64,000 bases of DNA from CAYJAD01 sp964371505. Lineage in GTDB: Bacteria > Desulfobacterota > Desulfovibrionia > Desulfovibrionales > Desulfovibrionaceae. Both the position numbers and the translations under genes were made by a program. The notes under the pieces are model-generated. The model did no database searches. It was not told where the DNA came from and was given only the letters and a program-made list of their open reading frames with translations. This document shows, in pieces, positions 23,165 to 30,843 of the stretch (positions are counted from its first letter, which is position 1; each line of letters begins with the position of its first letter). Location of the stretch: assembly GCA_964371505.1 (NCBI GenBank), contig CAYJNG010000001.1, positions 8,085 through 72,084 of the forward strand, written 5' to 3'.

Positions 23165-23829
23165 TGTTTACAGGACTTATTCAAGGGCAGGGCACCATTA
23201 CTGCCATACAAGCTCAAGGTGCTGATAAGCGCCTTTCTTTACGCACGCACTTTGTGCTGGACGCTTTGGAAATGGGCGAATCCATAGCCGTGAACGGCGT
23301 TTGTTTAACGGTAGAAAGTGGGAGTAGTCATTCCTTTACAGCCTTTGTATCTGCTGAATCCCTCACGCATACTAATATAGGCCTTTTATCGCAGGGTGAT
23401 GTGGTAAATCTGGAGCGAGCTTTGGCCGTGGGCCAGCGTCTTGGCGGTCATATAGTGAGCGGGCATGTGGATTGTGTGGCCACCGTGGCAGATATTAGCC
23501 TTGTGGGGCAGTCGCGCTGCATACGTTTGCACTTTCCGCAGCAGTATAGCCCAGAAATTATTTCCAAGGGCTCTGTCACCTTGGACGGTATTAGCCTTAC
23601 CGTAAACGCATGTGGCCCTGACTTTTTGGAAGTAAATGTTATTCCAGAAACATGGTCTGTTACCACTGTGGGTGCGTGGAAGGTGGGAGCAAAGGTAAAC
23701 CTAGAAACGGATATTATCGGTAAATATGTGCGGCATATGCTTAGTCCTTTTGTTACTACGGGGCAAGGCGTAACGCAAAAGCAAAGTGCCATTACCGAAA
23801 GTTTATTACAGCAACACGGATTTTTATAA
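23164..23829 (+). CDS. ribE: Riboflavin synthase alpha subunit
   Basis: Dismutates two 6,7-dimethyl-8-ribityllumazine molecules into riboflavin. 221 residues with two lumazine-binding repeats: the first begins MFTGLIQGQGTI with VNGVCLTV, the second has GSVTLDGISLTVN. The protein starts within the ribD stop, so the two genes are coupled. The symbol ribE is used here for the alpha subunit (ribC in some species). Confidence 0.95.
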   Translation: MFTGLIQGQGTITAIQAQGADKRLSLRTHFVLDALEMGESIAVNGVCLTVESGSSHSFTAFVSAESLTHTNIGLLSQGDVVNLERALAVGQRLGGHIVSGHVDCVATVADISLVGQSRCIRLHFPQQYSPEIISKGSVTLDGISLTVNACGPDFLEVNVIPETWSVTTVGAWKVGAKVNLETDIIGKYVRHMLSPFVTTGQGVTQKQSAITESLLQQHGFL

Positions 23830-23856
23830 AATCGCATTATTGTAAGGAAATATATT

Positions 23857-25095
23857 ATGCCATTGTGTACCATAGAAGAGGCCATTGAGGATATTCGCCA
23901 AGGTAAAATGATTATCTTGGTGGATGATGAAGACCGTGAAAATGAAGGCGATCTTACCATTGCTGCAGAGCATGTGACACCAGAAGTTATTAATTTTATG
24001 GCTAAATACGGCCGTGGTCTCATTTGTTTACCGCTAAGCGCTGAGCGCTGCGACCACTTGAACCTTGGGCTTATGACACAGCGTAATGGCTCAAAATTTG
24101 GTACCAATTTTACCGTATCCATTGAAGCGCGTCATGGTGTGACCACCGGTATTTCTGCCAGTGATAGAGCCACCACCATTTTAGCTGCCGTGGCCGATGA
24201 TGTGCGCCCCGAAGATATTGTAACCCCTGGGCATATTTTCCCTTTACGCGCCCGCCCCGGCGGCGTGCTTGTGCGCGCAGGACAAACCGAAGGCAGTGTG
24301 GATCTTTCCGTATTGGCCGGTTGCAAAGATGCAGCGGTTATTTGCGAAATTATGAATGACGATGGCGAGATGATGCGTCTGCCGGAGTTGGAAGTTTTTG
24401 CTGCAGAGCATGGATTAAAAATTGCTGCAGTGAAGGATCTTATTCGTTATCGCATGCGCCGCGGGCAGGTTTCTGTTCGCCGTGTGGGTGAGGCGCATTT
24501 GCCCTCTGTTCATGGGGACTTTACCATAGTAGCCTATGAAAATGATGTGGATAGCAGTGAGCATGTGGCCATTGTGAAGGGAGATATTTCCGGCACAGAC
24601 CCTGTGCTTGTGCGTGTCCATAGTGAGTGCCTAACCGGCGATGCTTTAGGCTCCATACGTTGCGATTGCCGCGGGCAGCTGGCTGCTGCTTTACAGCGCA
24701 TAGAAAAAGAAGGTCGCGGTGTGGTCTTATACATGCGTCAGGAAGGGCGTGGCATTGGTCTTGCCAATAAAATTCGCGCTTATGCTTTGCAAGATCAAGG
24801 CTATGACACTGTAGAAGCCAATGAAAAGCTTGGTTTTGCGCCGGACTTGCGTGATTACGGCACCGGAGCGCAAATATTAGTAGATTTAGGCATTGGTAAA
24901 ATGCGCATGATGACCAATAATCCTAAGAAGATTGTAGGATTAGAAGGTTATGGTATTGAAATTGTGGAGCGCGTGCCCATTGAAACTAAAGCTTGTGCTT
25001 GCAATACGGGATATTTGCAAACCAAGAAGGAAAAGATGGGGCATTTGCTTTCTGAACTTTGTGAAGATTGTGCAGAGAAAGTAGGCGACGCATAG
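23857..25095 (+). CDS. ribBA: Bifunctional 3,4-DHBP synthase / GTP cyclohydrolase II RibBA
   Basis: Supplies both precursors of riboflavin: dihydroxybutanone phosphate from ribulose 5-phosphate and the pyrimidine from GTP. The N-terminal domain has DDEDRENEGDL (about 25-35) and RARPGGVLVRAGQTEG; the C-terminal cyclohydrolase II has the zinc site CLTGDALGSIRCDC and MRQEGRGIGLANK. 412 residues, full length. AAGGAA precedes the ATG at 23857. 27 bases follow the ribE stop. Confidence 0.96.
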   Translation: MPLCTIEEAIEDIRQGKMIILVDDEDRENEGDLTIAAEHVTPEVINFMAKYGRGLICLPLSAERCDHLNLGLMTQRNGSKFGTNFTVSIEARHGVTTGISASDRATTILAAVADDVRPEDIVTPGHIFPLRARPGGVLVRAGQTEGSVDLSVLAGCKDAAVICEIMNDDGEMMRLPELEVFAAEHGLKIAAVKDLIRYRMRRGQVSVRRVGEAHLPSVHGDFTIVAYENDVDSSEHVAIVKGDISGTDPVLVRVHSECLTGDALGSIRCDCRGQLAAALQRIEKEGRGVVLYMRQEGRGIGLANKIRAYALQDQGYDTVEANEKLGFAPDLRDYGTGAQILVDLGIGKMRMMTNNPKKIVGLEGYGIEIVERVPIETKACACNTGYLQTKKEKMGHLLSELCEDCAEKVGDA

Positions 25096-25144
25096 CTATA
25101 AGCTTTTATGGCTTGGTCGTATGTACCTTGTACTGTAAATAGTG

Positions 25145-25175
25145 CTGCCTGCGCGTATTCCATACGCACAGGCAG
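25145..25175. repeat. Stem-loop in the ribBA-ribH gap
   Basis: 13-bp stem (25145-25157 with 25163-25175) with one mismatch and a TTCCA loop. No T-run follows on either side. It may be an mRNA stability or processing element within the rib operon. Confidence 0.5.
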
Positions 25176-25270
25176 AAAATTATGCGGTATGAAAAGAAGT
25201 AATGCCACAGTCAAAAAATCATCTTAACAAAGTAAAATAAACATATACTATAAAAATTTCGGAGGAATAT

Positions 25271-25741
25271 ATGTCAAAAATTCGCACCGTAGAGGGCATG
25301 TTGGATGCCAAGGGTTTAAAGTTTACCATCATTGCCACACGTTTTAACGACTTTATTGTGGATCGTTTGGTGGGTGGTGCCGTGGATTATTTAGTACGTC
25401 ATGGTTGTTCTGAAAAGGATATTACCATTGTGCGCATTCCCGGTGCTTTTGAAATGCCTGTGGTGTGCAAAAAAATTGCCGCCAAGAAAGATTGTGACGG
25501 TATTTTGGCTTTGGGCGCTGTTATTCGTGGTGGCACCCCGCATTTTGATTTTGTAGCCAACGAAGCCACCAAGGGTCTTGCCCAAGTGTCTTTGGAATCA
25601 GGTATTCCCGTAGGCTTTGGTCTTTTAACCACTGATAACCTAGAGCAAGCCATAGAGCGCGCCGGCACCAAAGCTGGAAATAAGGGCGTTGAAGCCGCCG
25701 CTGCCGTGCTTGAGACTGTTCGTGTGTTGGAGCACATTTAG
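25271..25741 (+). CDS. ribH: 6,7-dimethyl-8-ribityllumazine synthase
   Basis: Condenses the pyrimidine and dihydroxybutanone phosphate; forms icosahedral shells in many bacteria. 156 residues. Characteristic motifs: TRFNDFIVDRL (about 23-33), PGAFEMPVV and GAVIRGGTPHFDFVANEATKGL, which includes the catalytic His. GGAGG precedes the ATG. The stop codon is immediately followed by the nusB ATG. It lies 175 bases after ribBA. Confidence 0.96.
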   Translation: MSKIRTVEGMLDAKGLKFTIIATRFNDFIVDRLVGGAVDYLVRHGCSEKDITIVRIPGAFEMPVVCKKIAAKKDCDGILALGAVIRGGTPHFDFVANEATKGLAQVSLESGIPVGFGLLTTDNLEQAIERAGTKAGNKGVEAAAAVLETVRVLEHI

Positions 25742-26197
25742 ATGGCCAAAAAAAATTCACGCCGCAGCGAGCGCAGCTTTGCTTTTCAGGTACTATACAG
25801 CCTTTCTTTTTCGCCTGCGCACAGTTTAGAAGGCGTGCGTTCTGCTTTTCGTAAGTCTCCGGACTTTGTAGAAAAAGAAGACGCGCTTGAGGCTGTTCAA
25901 GGTTTTGCATGGGAGCTTGTTTCCGGCATTTGGAGCCATGAAAAAGAATTGGATGAGCTCATTGCCAAGTATTCGCACAATTGGCGTGTGAACCGCATGG
26001 GGCGTATTGAGCTTACCATCTTACGTATGGGCATGTTTGAAATGCTGTTTAGAGAAGATATCCCCGCCAAGGTGGCTATTAACGAGGCTTTGGAACTTTC
26101 TCGCCAGTACGGTGAAGAAAGCGCCAGATCTTTTTTAAATGGTATTTTGGATGCCGCGGCTAAGGCCTTGGAAAGCGGCGAAATTACAAAACGATAA
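25742..26197 (+). CDS. nusB: Transcription antitermination factor NusB
   Basis: RNA-binding factor that with NusE (S10) promotes antitermination on rRNA operons. 151 residues, all-helical; the KYSHNWRVNRMGRIELTILRMGMFEML stretch is represented by its core RMGRIELTILR (near 84-94), and PAKVAINEALELSRQYG is the classic C-terminal NusB motif. It abuts ribH directly, the common ribH-nusB pairing. The N-terminus is basic (KKNSRRSERS). Confidence 0.95.
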   Translation: MAKKNSRRSERSFAFQVLYSLSFSPAHSLEGVRSAFRKSPDFVEKEDALEAVQGFAWELVSGIWSHEKELDELIAKYSHNWRVNRMGRIELTILRMGMFEMLFREDIPAKVAINEALELSRQYGEESARSFLNGILDAAAKALESGEITKR

Positions 26198-26254
26198 TAC
26201 AGTGGTCATGCGCTCTTGTGGCGCTGTGACTGAGAAGAGTTTTAAGGAAATTCC

Positions 26255-28792
26255 ATGACGCAGGATAAATATACACCGGGTAGCATTGAAGTAAAATGGC
26301 AAGCCCACTGGGACAAAGAACAAACTTTTGCCGTATCGCACACTTCGCCCAAGCCTAAATACTATGTGCTGGAAATGTTGCCCTATCCTTCCGGTAATAT
26401 TCATATGGGCCATGTGCGTAACTACTCCATTGGAGATGTGGTAGCGCGTTTTAAGCGCATGCAAGGTTTTAATGTATTGCACCCCATGGGTTGGGATGCT
26501 TTGGGCCTGCCTGCAGAAAATGCCGCCATTAAAAACAATACGCATCCTGCCGCATGGACTTTTTCTAACATTGATAATATGCGTAAGCAGTTACGTCGCC
26601 TTGGCTATTCTTATGACTGGAATAGAGAGGTGGCCACCTGCGTGCCGGAGTATTATCGTTGGGAGCAGCTATTCTTTTTGAAAATGCTGGAAAAAGACCT
26701 TATTTATCGTAAAAAAGCGCCGCAAAACTGGTGTCCAGATTGTCATACCGTGCTTGCCAATGAGCAAGTTATTGACGGTCTTTGCTGGCGCTGTGATTCT
26801 GTGGTGGAGCAAAAAGAACTTACTCAGTGGTTTGTACGTATTACAGCCTATGCAGAAGAACTTTTGGCTGATTTAGACAAATTGCATAAAGGCTGGCCTG
26901 AGCGCGTTATTGCCATGCAAAATAACTGGATTGGCAAATCCCACGGGGCAGAAATTACTTTCCCCTTGGAAAATGCGCTCACCGTGGATGGCAAAGAGTA
27001 TAAGGGTATTGATGTCTTTACCACTCGTCCAGATACAGTCTTTGGCGTAAGCTTTATGACGCTTGCCCCTGAGCACCCCTTGGTGGAGCAGCTCATAGCT
27101 GGTAAGCCGCAAGAGGCTGAGGTGCGCGCCTTTGTGGAGCGTATCCGCAATATGGATCGTATAGACAGGCAAGCTGAAACGTTAGAAAAAGAAGGCATTG
27201 CCACCGGTGCCTATTGCACGCACCCCTTTACTGGTAAGCAAGTGCCCATCTGGTTAGGAAATTTTGTTTTGGCAGATTATGGTACCGGCGCCGTTATGGG
27301 CGTACCAGCGCATGATCAACGTGATTTTGAATTTGCCAAAAAATATGGCTTGAGTTTTATTCCCGTTATTCAGCCTGAAGGCGTGGCTACGCTTGATGTG
27401 GCGAGCATGACTGAAGCCTGGACAGGCGCTGGCGTCATGTTTAATTCCGGTGAATTTGACGGCACAGACAATGAAGAAGGTAAAAAAGCTGTGGCCAGCG
27501 CTTTGGAAGATAAGGTTCTTGGCAAAGCTACAGTGCAATACCGCCTGCGCGATTGGAATATTTCTCGTCAGCGTTATTGGGGTGCCCCCATACCCATTAT
27601 CTTCTGTGAAGCGTGCGGTGTGGTGCCAGAAAAGGAAGAAAATCTGCCTGTGGTATTGCCGCTGGATGTGAAAACGCAAGAAGACGGACGCTCTCCCTTG
27701 CCTGATGCGGCTTCCTTCTACGCCTGCACCTGCCCTCAGTGTGGCGGTGAGGCCCGTCGCGAGACGGACACCATGGATACCTTTGTGGAGTCTTCTTGGT
27801 ATTTTGCTCGTTATGCCGATGCGCGCAACGATAAAGCGCCTTTTGATAAGGATATTATTAAGCATTGGATGCCGGTGGACCAATATATTGGTGGCGTTGA
27901 GCATGCTATTTTGCACTTGTTGTACTCACGCTTTTATACCAAAGCCTTGCGCGATTTAGGTTTTTATCCGGATGATATGGATGAGCCATTTACCAACCTG
28001 CTTACGCAAGGTATGGTGCTTATGGATGGTTCTAAAATGTCTAAATCTAAGGGCAATGTAGTTGACCCTACGCAGATGATAGAAAAATACGGCGCTGATA
28101 CCGTGCGCTTGTTCTGCCTTTTTGCAGCGCCACCAGAGCGTGATTTTGACTGGTCGGAAAGCGGCATTGACGGCTCATCGCGTTTCTTAAATCGTGTTTG
28201 GCGTTTGTTTGCCGATGAGCGTGCGTATTTATTGCCTATGACGTCTTGCTCCAGCACGGCACAAGATGCTGCCAGCGCAGAAAATAGTGCCGCTGCTAAG
28301 GAGTTGCGCCGCAAAGAGCACCTCACAGTGAAGAAGGTGCAAAGCGATATAGAAAATAAATATCAGTTTAACACTGCCATTTCTGCTGTTATGGAACTGG
28401 TTAATGCCATGTATTTGTCTCGTGAAGCCTTGCGAGACGAAGCAGGGCGTAAGGTCTTTTCTTCAGCCATGGGCACGGTTATCACCTTATTATGTCCCTT
28501 CACGCCGCATATGAGCGAGGAGCTATGGCAAGACCTTGGGCATGTGGGTGAAGTTTGTGACATGGCTTGGCCCACATGGCAGGCTGAAGCCACAGAGCAA
28601 GATGTCATAACCCTTGTGGTACAGATTAACGGTAAATTACGTGGTAAGCTAGAAGTGCCAGCGCAAACCTCTAAAGAAGAGGCAGAAAAACTGGCCCTTG
28701 CCGATGCACAAGTGCAAAAGCATCTGAGTGGCTTAACAGTACGTAAAGTTATCGTAGTTCCGCAAAAACTGGTAAATATTGTAGCAAGTTAG
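26255..28792 (+). CDS. leuS: Leucyl-tRNA synthetase
   Basis: Class Ia aminoacyl-tRNA synthetase charging tRNA-Leu. 845 residues. The HIGH-type motif is in PYPSGNIHMGHVRN (about 44-57) and KMSKS in GSKMSKSKGNV (about 596-606). The editing domain carries FTTRPDTVFGV, and a zinc-binding module has CPDCHTV and CWRCD. Start ATG has AAGGAA upstream. It follows nusB by 57 bases. Nothing unusual was seen. Confidence 0.97.
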   Translation: MTQDKYTPGSIEVKWQAHWDKEQTFAVSHTSPKPKYYVLEMLPYPSGNIHMGHVRNYSIGDVVARFKRMQGFNVLHPMGWDALGLPAENAAIKNNTHPAAWTFSNIDNMRKQLRRLGYSYDWNREVATCVPEYYRWEQLFFLKMLEKDLIYRKKAPQNWCPDCHTVLANEQVIDGLCWRCDSVVEQKELTQWFVRITAYAEELLADLDKLHKGWPERVIAMQNNWIGKSHGAEITFPLENALTVDGKEYKGIDVFTTRPDTVFGVSFMTLAPEHPLVEQLIAGKPQEAEVRAFVERIRNMDRIDRQAETLEKEGIATGAYCTHPFTGKQVPIWLGNFVLADYGTGAVMGVPAHDQRDFEFAKKYGLSFIPVIQPEGVATLDVASMTEAWTGAGVMFNSGEFDGTDNEEGKKAVASALEDKVLGKATVQYRLRDWNISRQRYWGAPIPIIFCEACGVVPEKEENLPVVLPLDVKTQEDGRSPLPDAASFYACTCPQCGGEARRETDTMDTFVESSWYFARYADARNDKAPFDKDIIKHWMPVDQYIGGVEHAILHLLYSRFYTKALRDLGFYPDDMDEPFTNLLTQGMVLMDGSKMSKSKGNVVDPTQMIEKYGADTVRLFCLFAAPPERDFDWSESGIDGSSRFLNRVWRLFADERAYLLPMTSCSSTAQDAASAENSAAAKELRRKEHLTVKKVQSDIENKYQFNTAISAVMELVNAMYLSREALRDEAGRKVFSSAMGTVITLLCPFTPHMSEELWQDLGHVGEVCDMAWPTWQAEATEQDVITLVVQINGKLRGKLEVPAQTSKEEAEKLALADAQVQKHLSGLTVRKVIVVPQKLVNIVAS

Positions 28793-28979
28793 AAAGTATT
28801 GAGTTTGTATGCGGGGGAGGAAATTCTTTTTGCTAGTGTCAAAAAGGTTTTCTTTCTCCGCATCTGCGTTGCTTTTAAAGTACACTTTGTTTGTGCAGAG
28901 CTGCTAGAGCATTTTTGACATACCCATAACATACGTTAGTATAAACCCATAGCCATTCTCTTACATAATTAGGTTCGCC
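28793..28979. other. leuS-holA intergenic region
   Basis: 187 bases. CTTTTTG and CAAAAAG (near 28828-28850) form a 7-bp hairpin, which may be an imperfect terminator because TTTTCTTTC follows. A candidate promoter for holA lies at its end. No lptE-like gene is found here, although leuS-lptE-holA is a frequent order in other bacteria. Confidence 0.4.
28915..28942 (+). promoter_or_regulatory. Candidate sigma-70 promoter for holA
   Basis: TTGACA at 28915-28920, 16-base spacer, TAGTAT at 28937-28942; an overlapping TATAAA at 28940 would give a 19-base spacer. It lies about 40 bases upstream of the holA ATG. Confidence 0.45.
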
Positions 28980-30029
28980 ATGTCACGACCGGGATTTTTC
29001 TTTTGCATTTGCCCCGATGCTGGGCTTATGAAGCGACAAATAGACCAATTGCAGCAGGATTTTCCGGCGCATTTGGAGCAAGGCGCTCAAGGTGGTGGCA
29101 TGCTGGGCGGCGATTTATTGGGCGGTCAAGGCGTAAGTGATGGCCCAGCCCCATGGGAGCGCCATGTTTATTGGGGCGATGAGGATTTACCTCAAGCTTT
29201 TTGGGAGCATCTCATGCTTCAAGGTTTATTTTCTAAGCCACGCCTTATTATTTTACGCAATGCGCAAAACATTTCTGCCGCTCGCTGGAAAGAGCTTTCT
29301 GCAGCACTTTCCAACCCTAATCCCCTTACATGGTTGATTCTTTGCCTCGAGGGCCCTTGGGATAAAGGGCAACCTAAGCTTCCTGCCCATGTGGTTAAAC
29401 AAAAGTCCTTGGGTTTTGCTGACAAAAAAGGTTGGATTTGGCGTCATTCTGGGCTTGATATTCAAGGGATTAAAAAGTATATTCAAGGAAAGGCGCAAAC
29501 CTTAAGCCTCACCTTTGACCCTCATGCCCTCGATGTTCTTTGCGCCAGCGTACCGCCAGACGCCACAGCCATTGATAGTGAGTTGGAAAAACTTCAACTT
29601 GCAGCAGAGGATGGGCGTGTTCAGATGTCCATGGTGGGGTCGGGCTCGTATATACCGGAATCAAATATTTTCTCTTTTATGAATCAGATTTACGCAGGGA
29701 ATATGAGTGCAGCTTGGCGTGAGATATATCGCAGCCAGCACGATATGGACGCCTTATTATTCCCATTTTTAGCCTTACTGTCTCGCGATGCCAAAACACT
29801 TTGGCAGATTTTGGCAGGTGAAAGTCCACGTATGCATCCTGCAGCTGCAAAGGAGAAGGAGTCCTGCGCAAGACGACTTGGTTTCACAGGCATTGCAGAG
29901 GTTTTTGCTTGTATAGTACGTGCAGAGCTTGCCATTAAAAGTGGTGAGCGCAACGTAGAGCAAACCTTAGAAGCCCTTGTGGCAGAGCTCACATTGCTTT
30001 TTAGCCCAAAAAGGCAGAACATACGTTAG
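28980..30029 (+). CDS. holA: DNA polymerase III subunit delta (HolA)
   Basis: Clamp-loader subunit that opens the beta sliding clamp. 349 residues. The family is poorly conserved; recognisable parts are LIILRNAQNIS after the N-terminal ATPase-like fold, LILCLEGPWDKGQPKLP, and the helical stretch IDSELEKLQLAAEDG then IFSFMNQIYAGN, all in the usual order. A Gly-rich insertion lies near residues 38-50. The ATG lacks a strong Shine-Dalgarno site. It precedes radC by 83 bases. Confidence 0.82.
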   Translation: MSRPGFFFCICPDAGLMKRQIDQLQQDFPAHLEQGAQGGGMLGGDLLGGQGVSDGPAPWERHVYWGDEDLPQAFWEHLMLQGLFSKPRLIILRNAQNISAARWKELSAALSNPNPLTWLILCLEGPWDKGQPKLPAHVVKQKSLGFADKKGWIWRHSGLDIQGIKKYIQGKAQTLSLTFDPHALDVLCASVPPDATAIDSELEKLQLAAEDGRVQMSMVGSGSYIPESNIFSFMNQIYAGNMSAAWREIYRSQHDMDALLFPFLALLSRDAKTLWQILAGESPRMHPAAAKEKESCARRLGFTGIAEVFACIVRAELAIKSGERNVEQTLEALVAELTLLFSPKRQNIR

Positions 30030-30112
30030 CTTTTATGCGGCGTATATACCGGTGGCAAAATTTTTGGCTTTTTATCTTCTACCCCTTGCGTTTGGCGTAA
30101 GACTGTTTAGTT

Positions 30113-30802
30113 ATGACTAGAAAGAGTACAAAAGATGATTTTCACGCTGGGCACAGGCAGCGCATTAAAGGGCGTTTTTTGCAAGACCCGCAGCGAGTGG
30201 AAGATTATGAGCTTTTGGAAATCCTTTTAGGCTATGCGCTAGTGCGCAAAGATACAAAGCCACTTGCTAAGCAGCTTTTACAATACTTTGGCTCCCTTTC
30301 GGGCGTACTTGCAGCAAGACAAGAAGAATTAGTTCAATTTACAGGATTTGGCGTAGGAACTTGGACCTTATGGCAAGTTATACGCGAATGTATGGCGCGC
30401 ACCGCGGTGGCACCTCTTATGCAAAGAGAAGTGCTTGCCTCGCCTGAAGCCATAGCAAGAGCAGCAAAAGAACGCTTTGTGGGTAAAACCATAGAAGAAT
30501 GCTGGATTGCTTTGGTAGATGCTGGTACTCGCTGTTTAGGGTGGGAAAGGCTTATGCAGGGCGGTATTTCGTCCATTCCCATTACACCAAGAGATATTAT
30601 AGCTAAAGTTTTGGAGCGAAAAGCTCATGGCTTTATCTTGGTGCACAATCATCCAAGTGGTAATGCCAAACCTTCTCGAGCAGATTTGATTCTCACAGAG
30701 CAGCTACGGCAATTGAGCCCACCCATGGGCATAACTTTTATTGAACATATTATTATTACAGAAAAAGAGTGTCGTAGTATTTTATCTGGATATACATTTT
30801 AG
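30113..30802 (+). CDS. radC: RadC family protein (JAB/MPN domain)
   Basis: 229 residues. The N-terminal third resembles the UPF0758 helix-hairpin-helix region (RIKGRFLQDPQRVEDYELLEILL in part), and the C-terminal JAMM-type metal site is visible as ILVHNHPSGNAKPSRAD. The name comes from an old link to DNA repair; the biochemical role is unclear and a metal-dependent hydrolase or nuclease is suggested. No clear ribosome site at the ATG. It lies between holA and lon on the same strand. Confidence 0.88.
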   Translation: MTRKSTKDDFHAGHRQRIKGRFLQDPQRVEDYELLEILLGYALVRKDTKPLAKQLLQYFGSLSGVLAARQEELVQFTGFGVGTWTLWQVIRECMARTAVAPLMQREVLASPEAIARAAKERFVGKTIEECWIALVDAGTRCLGWERLMQGGISSIPITPRDIIAKVLERKAHGFILVHNHPSGNAKPSRADLILTEQLRQLSPPMGITFIEHIIITEKECRSILSGYTF

Positions 30803-30843
30803 TGAGCGAGAGCTTCCTCTACGATATTTGAGGAGTGAATATT

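Noticed and set aside
23448..24122. Long minus-strand reading frame (224 codons) opposite ribE and ribBA
   Set aside because: Shadow of two well-supported genes; no domain and no ribosome site.
21495..25270. FMN riboswitch in front of ribD, ribBA or ribH
   Set aside because: The conserved RFN pattern was not seen in any of the gaps.
27254..27916. Minus-strand reading frame (220 codons) inside leuS
   Set aside because: Shadow of the leuS gene.
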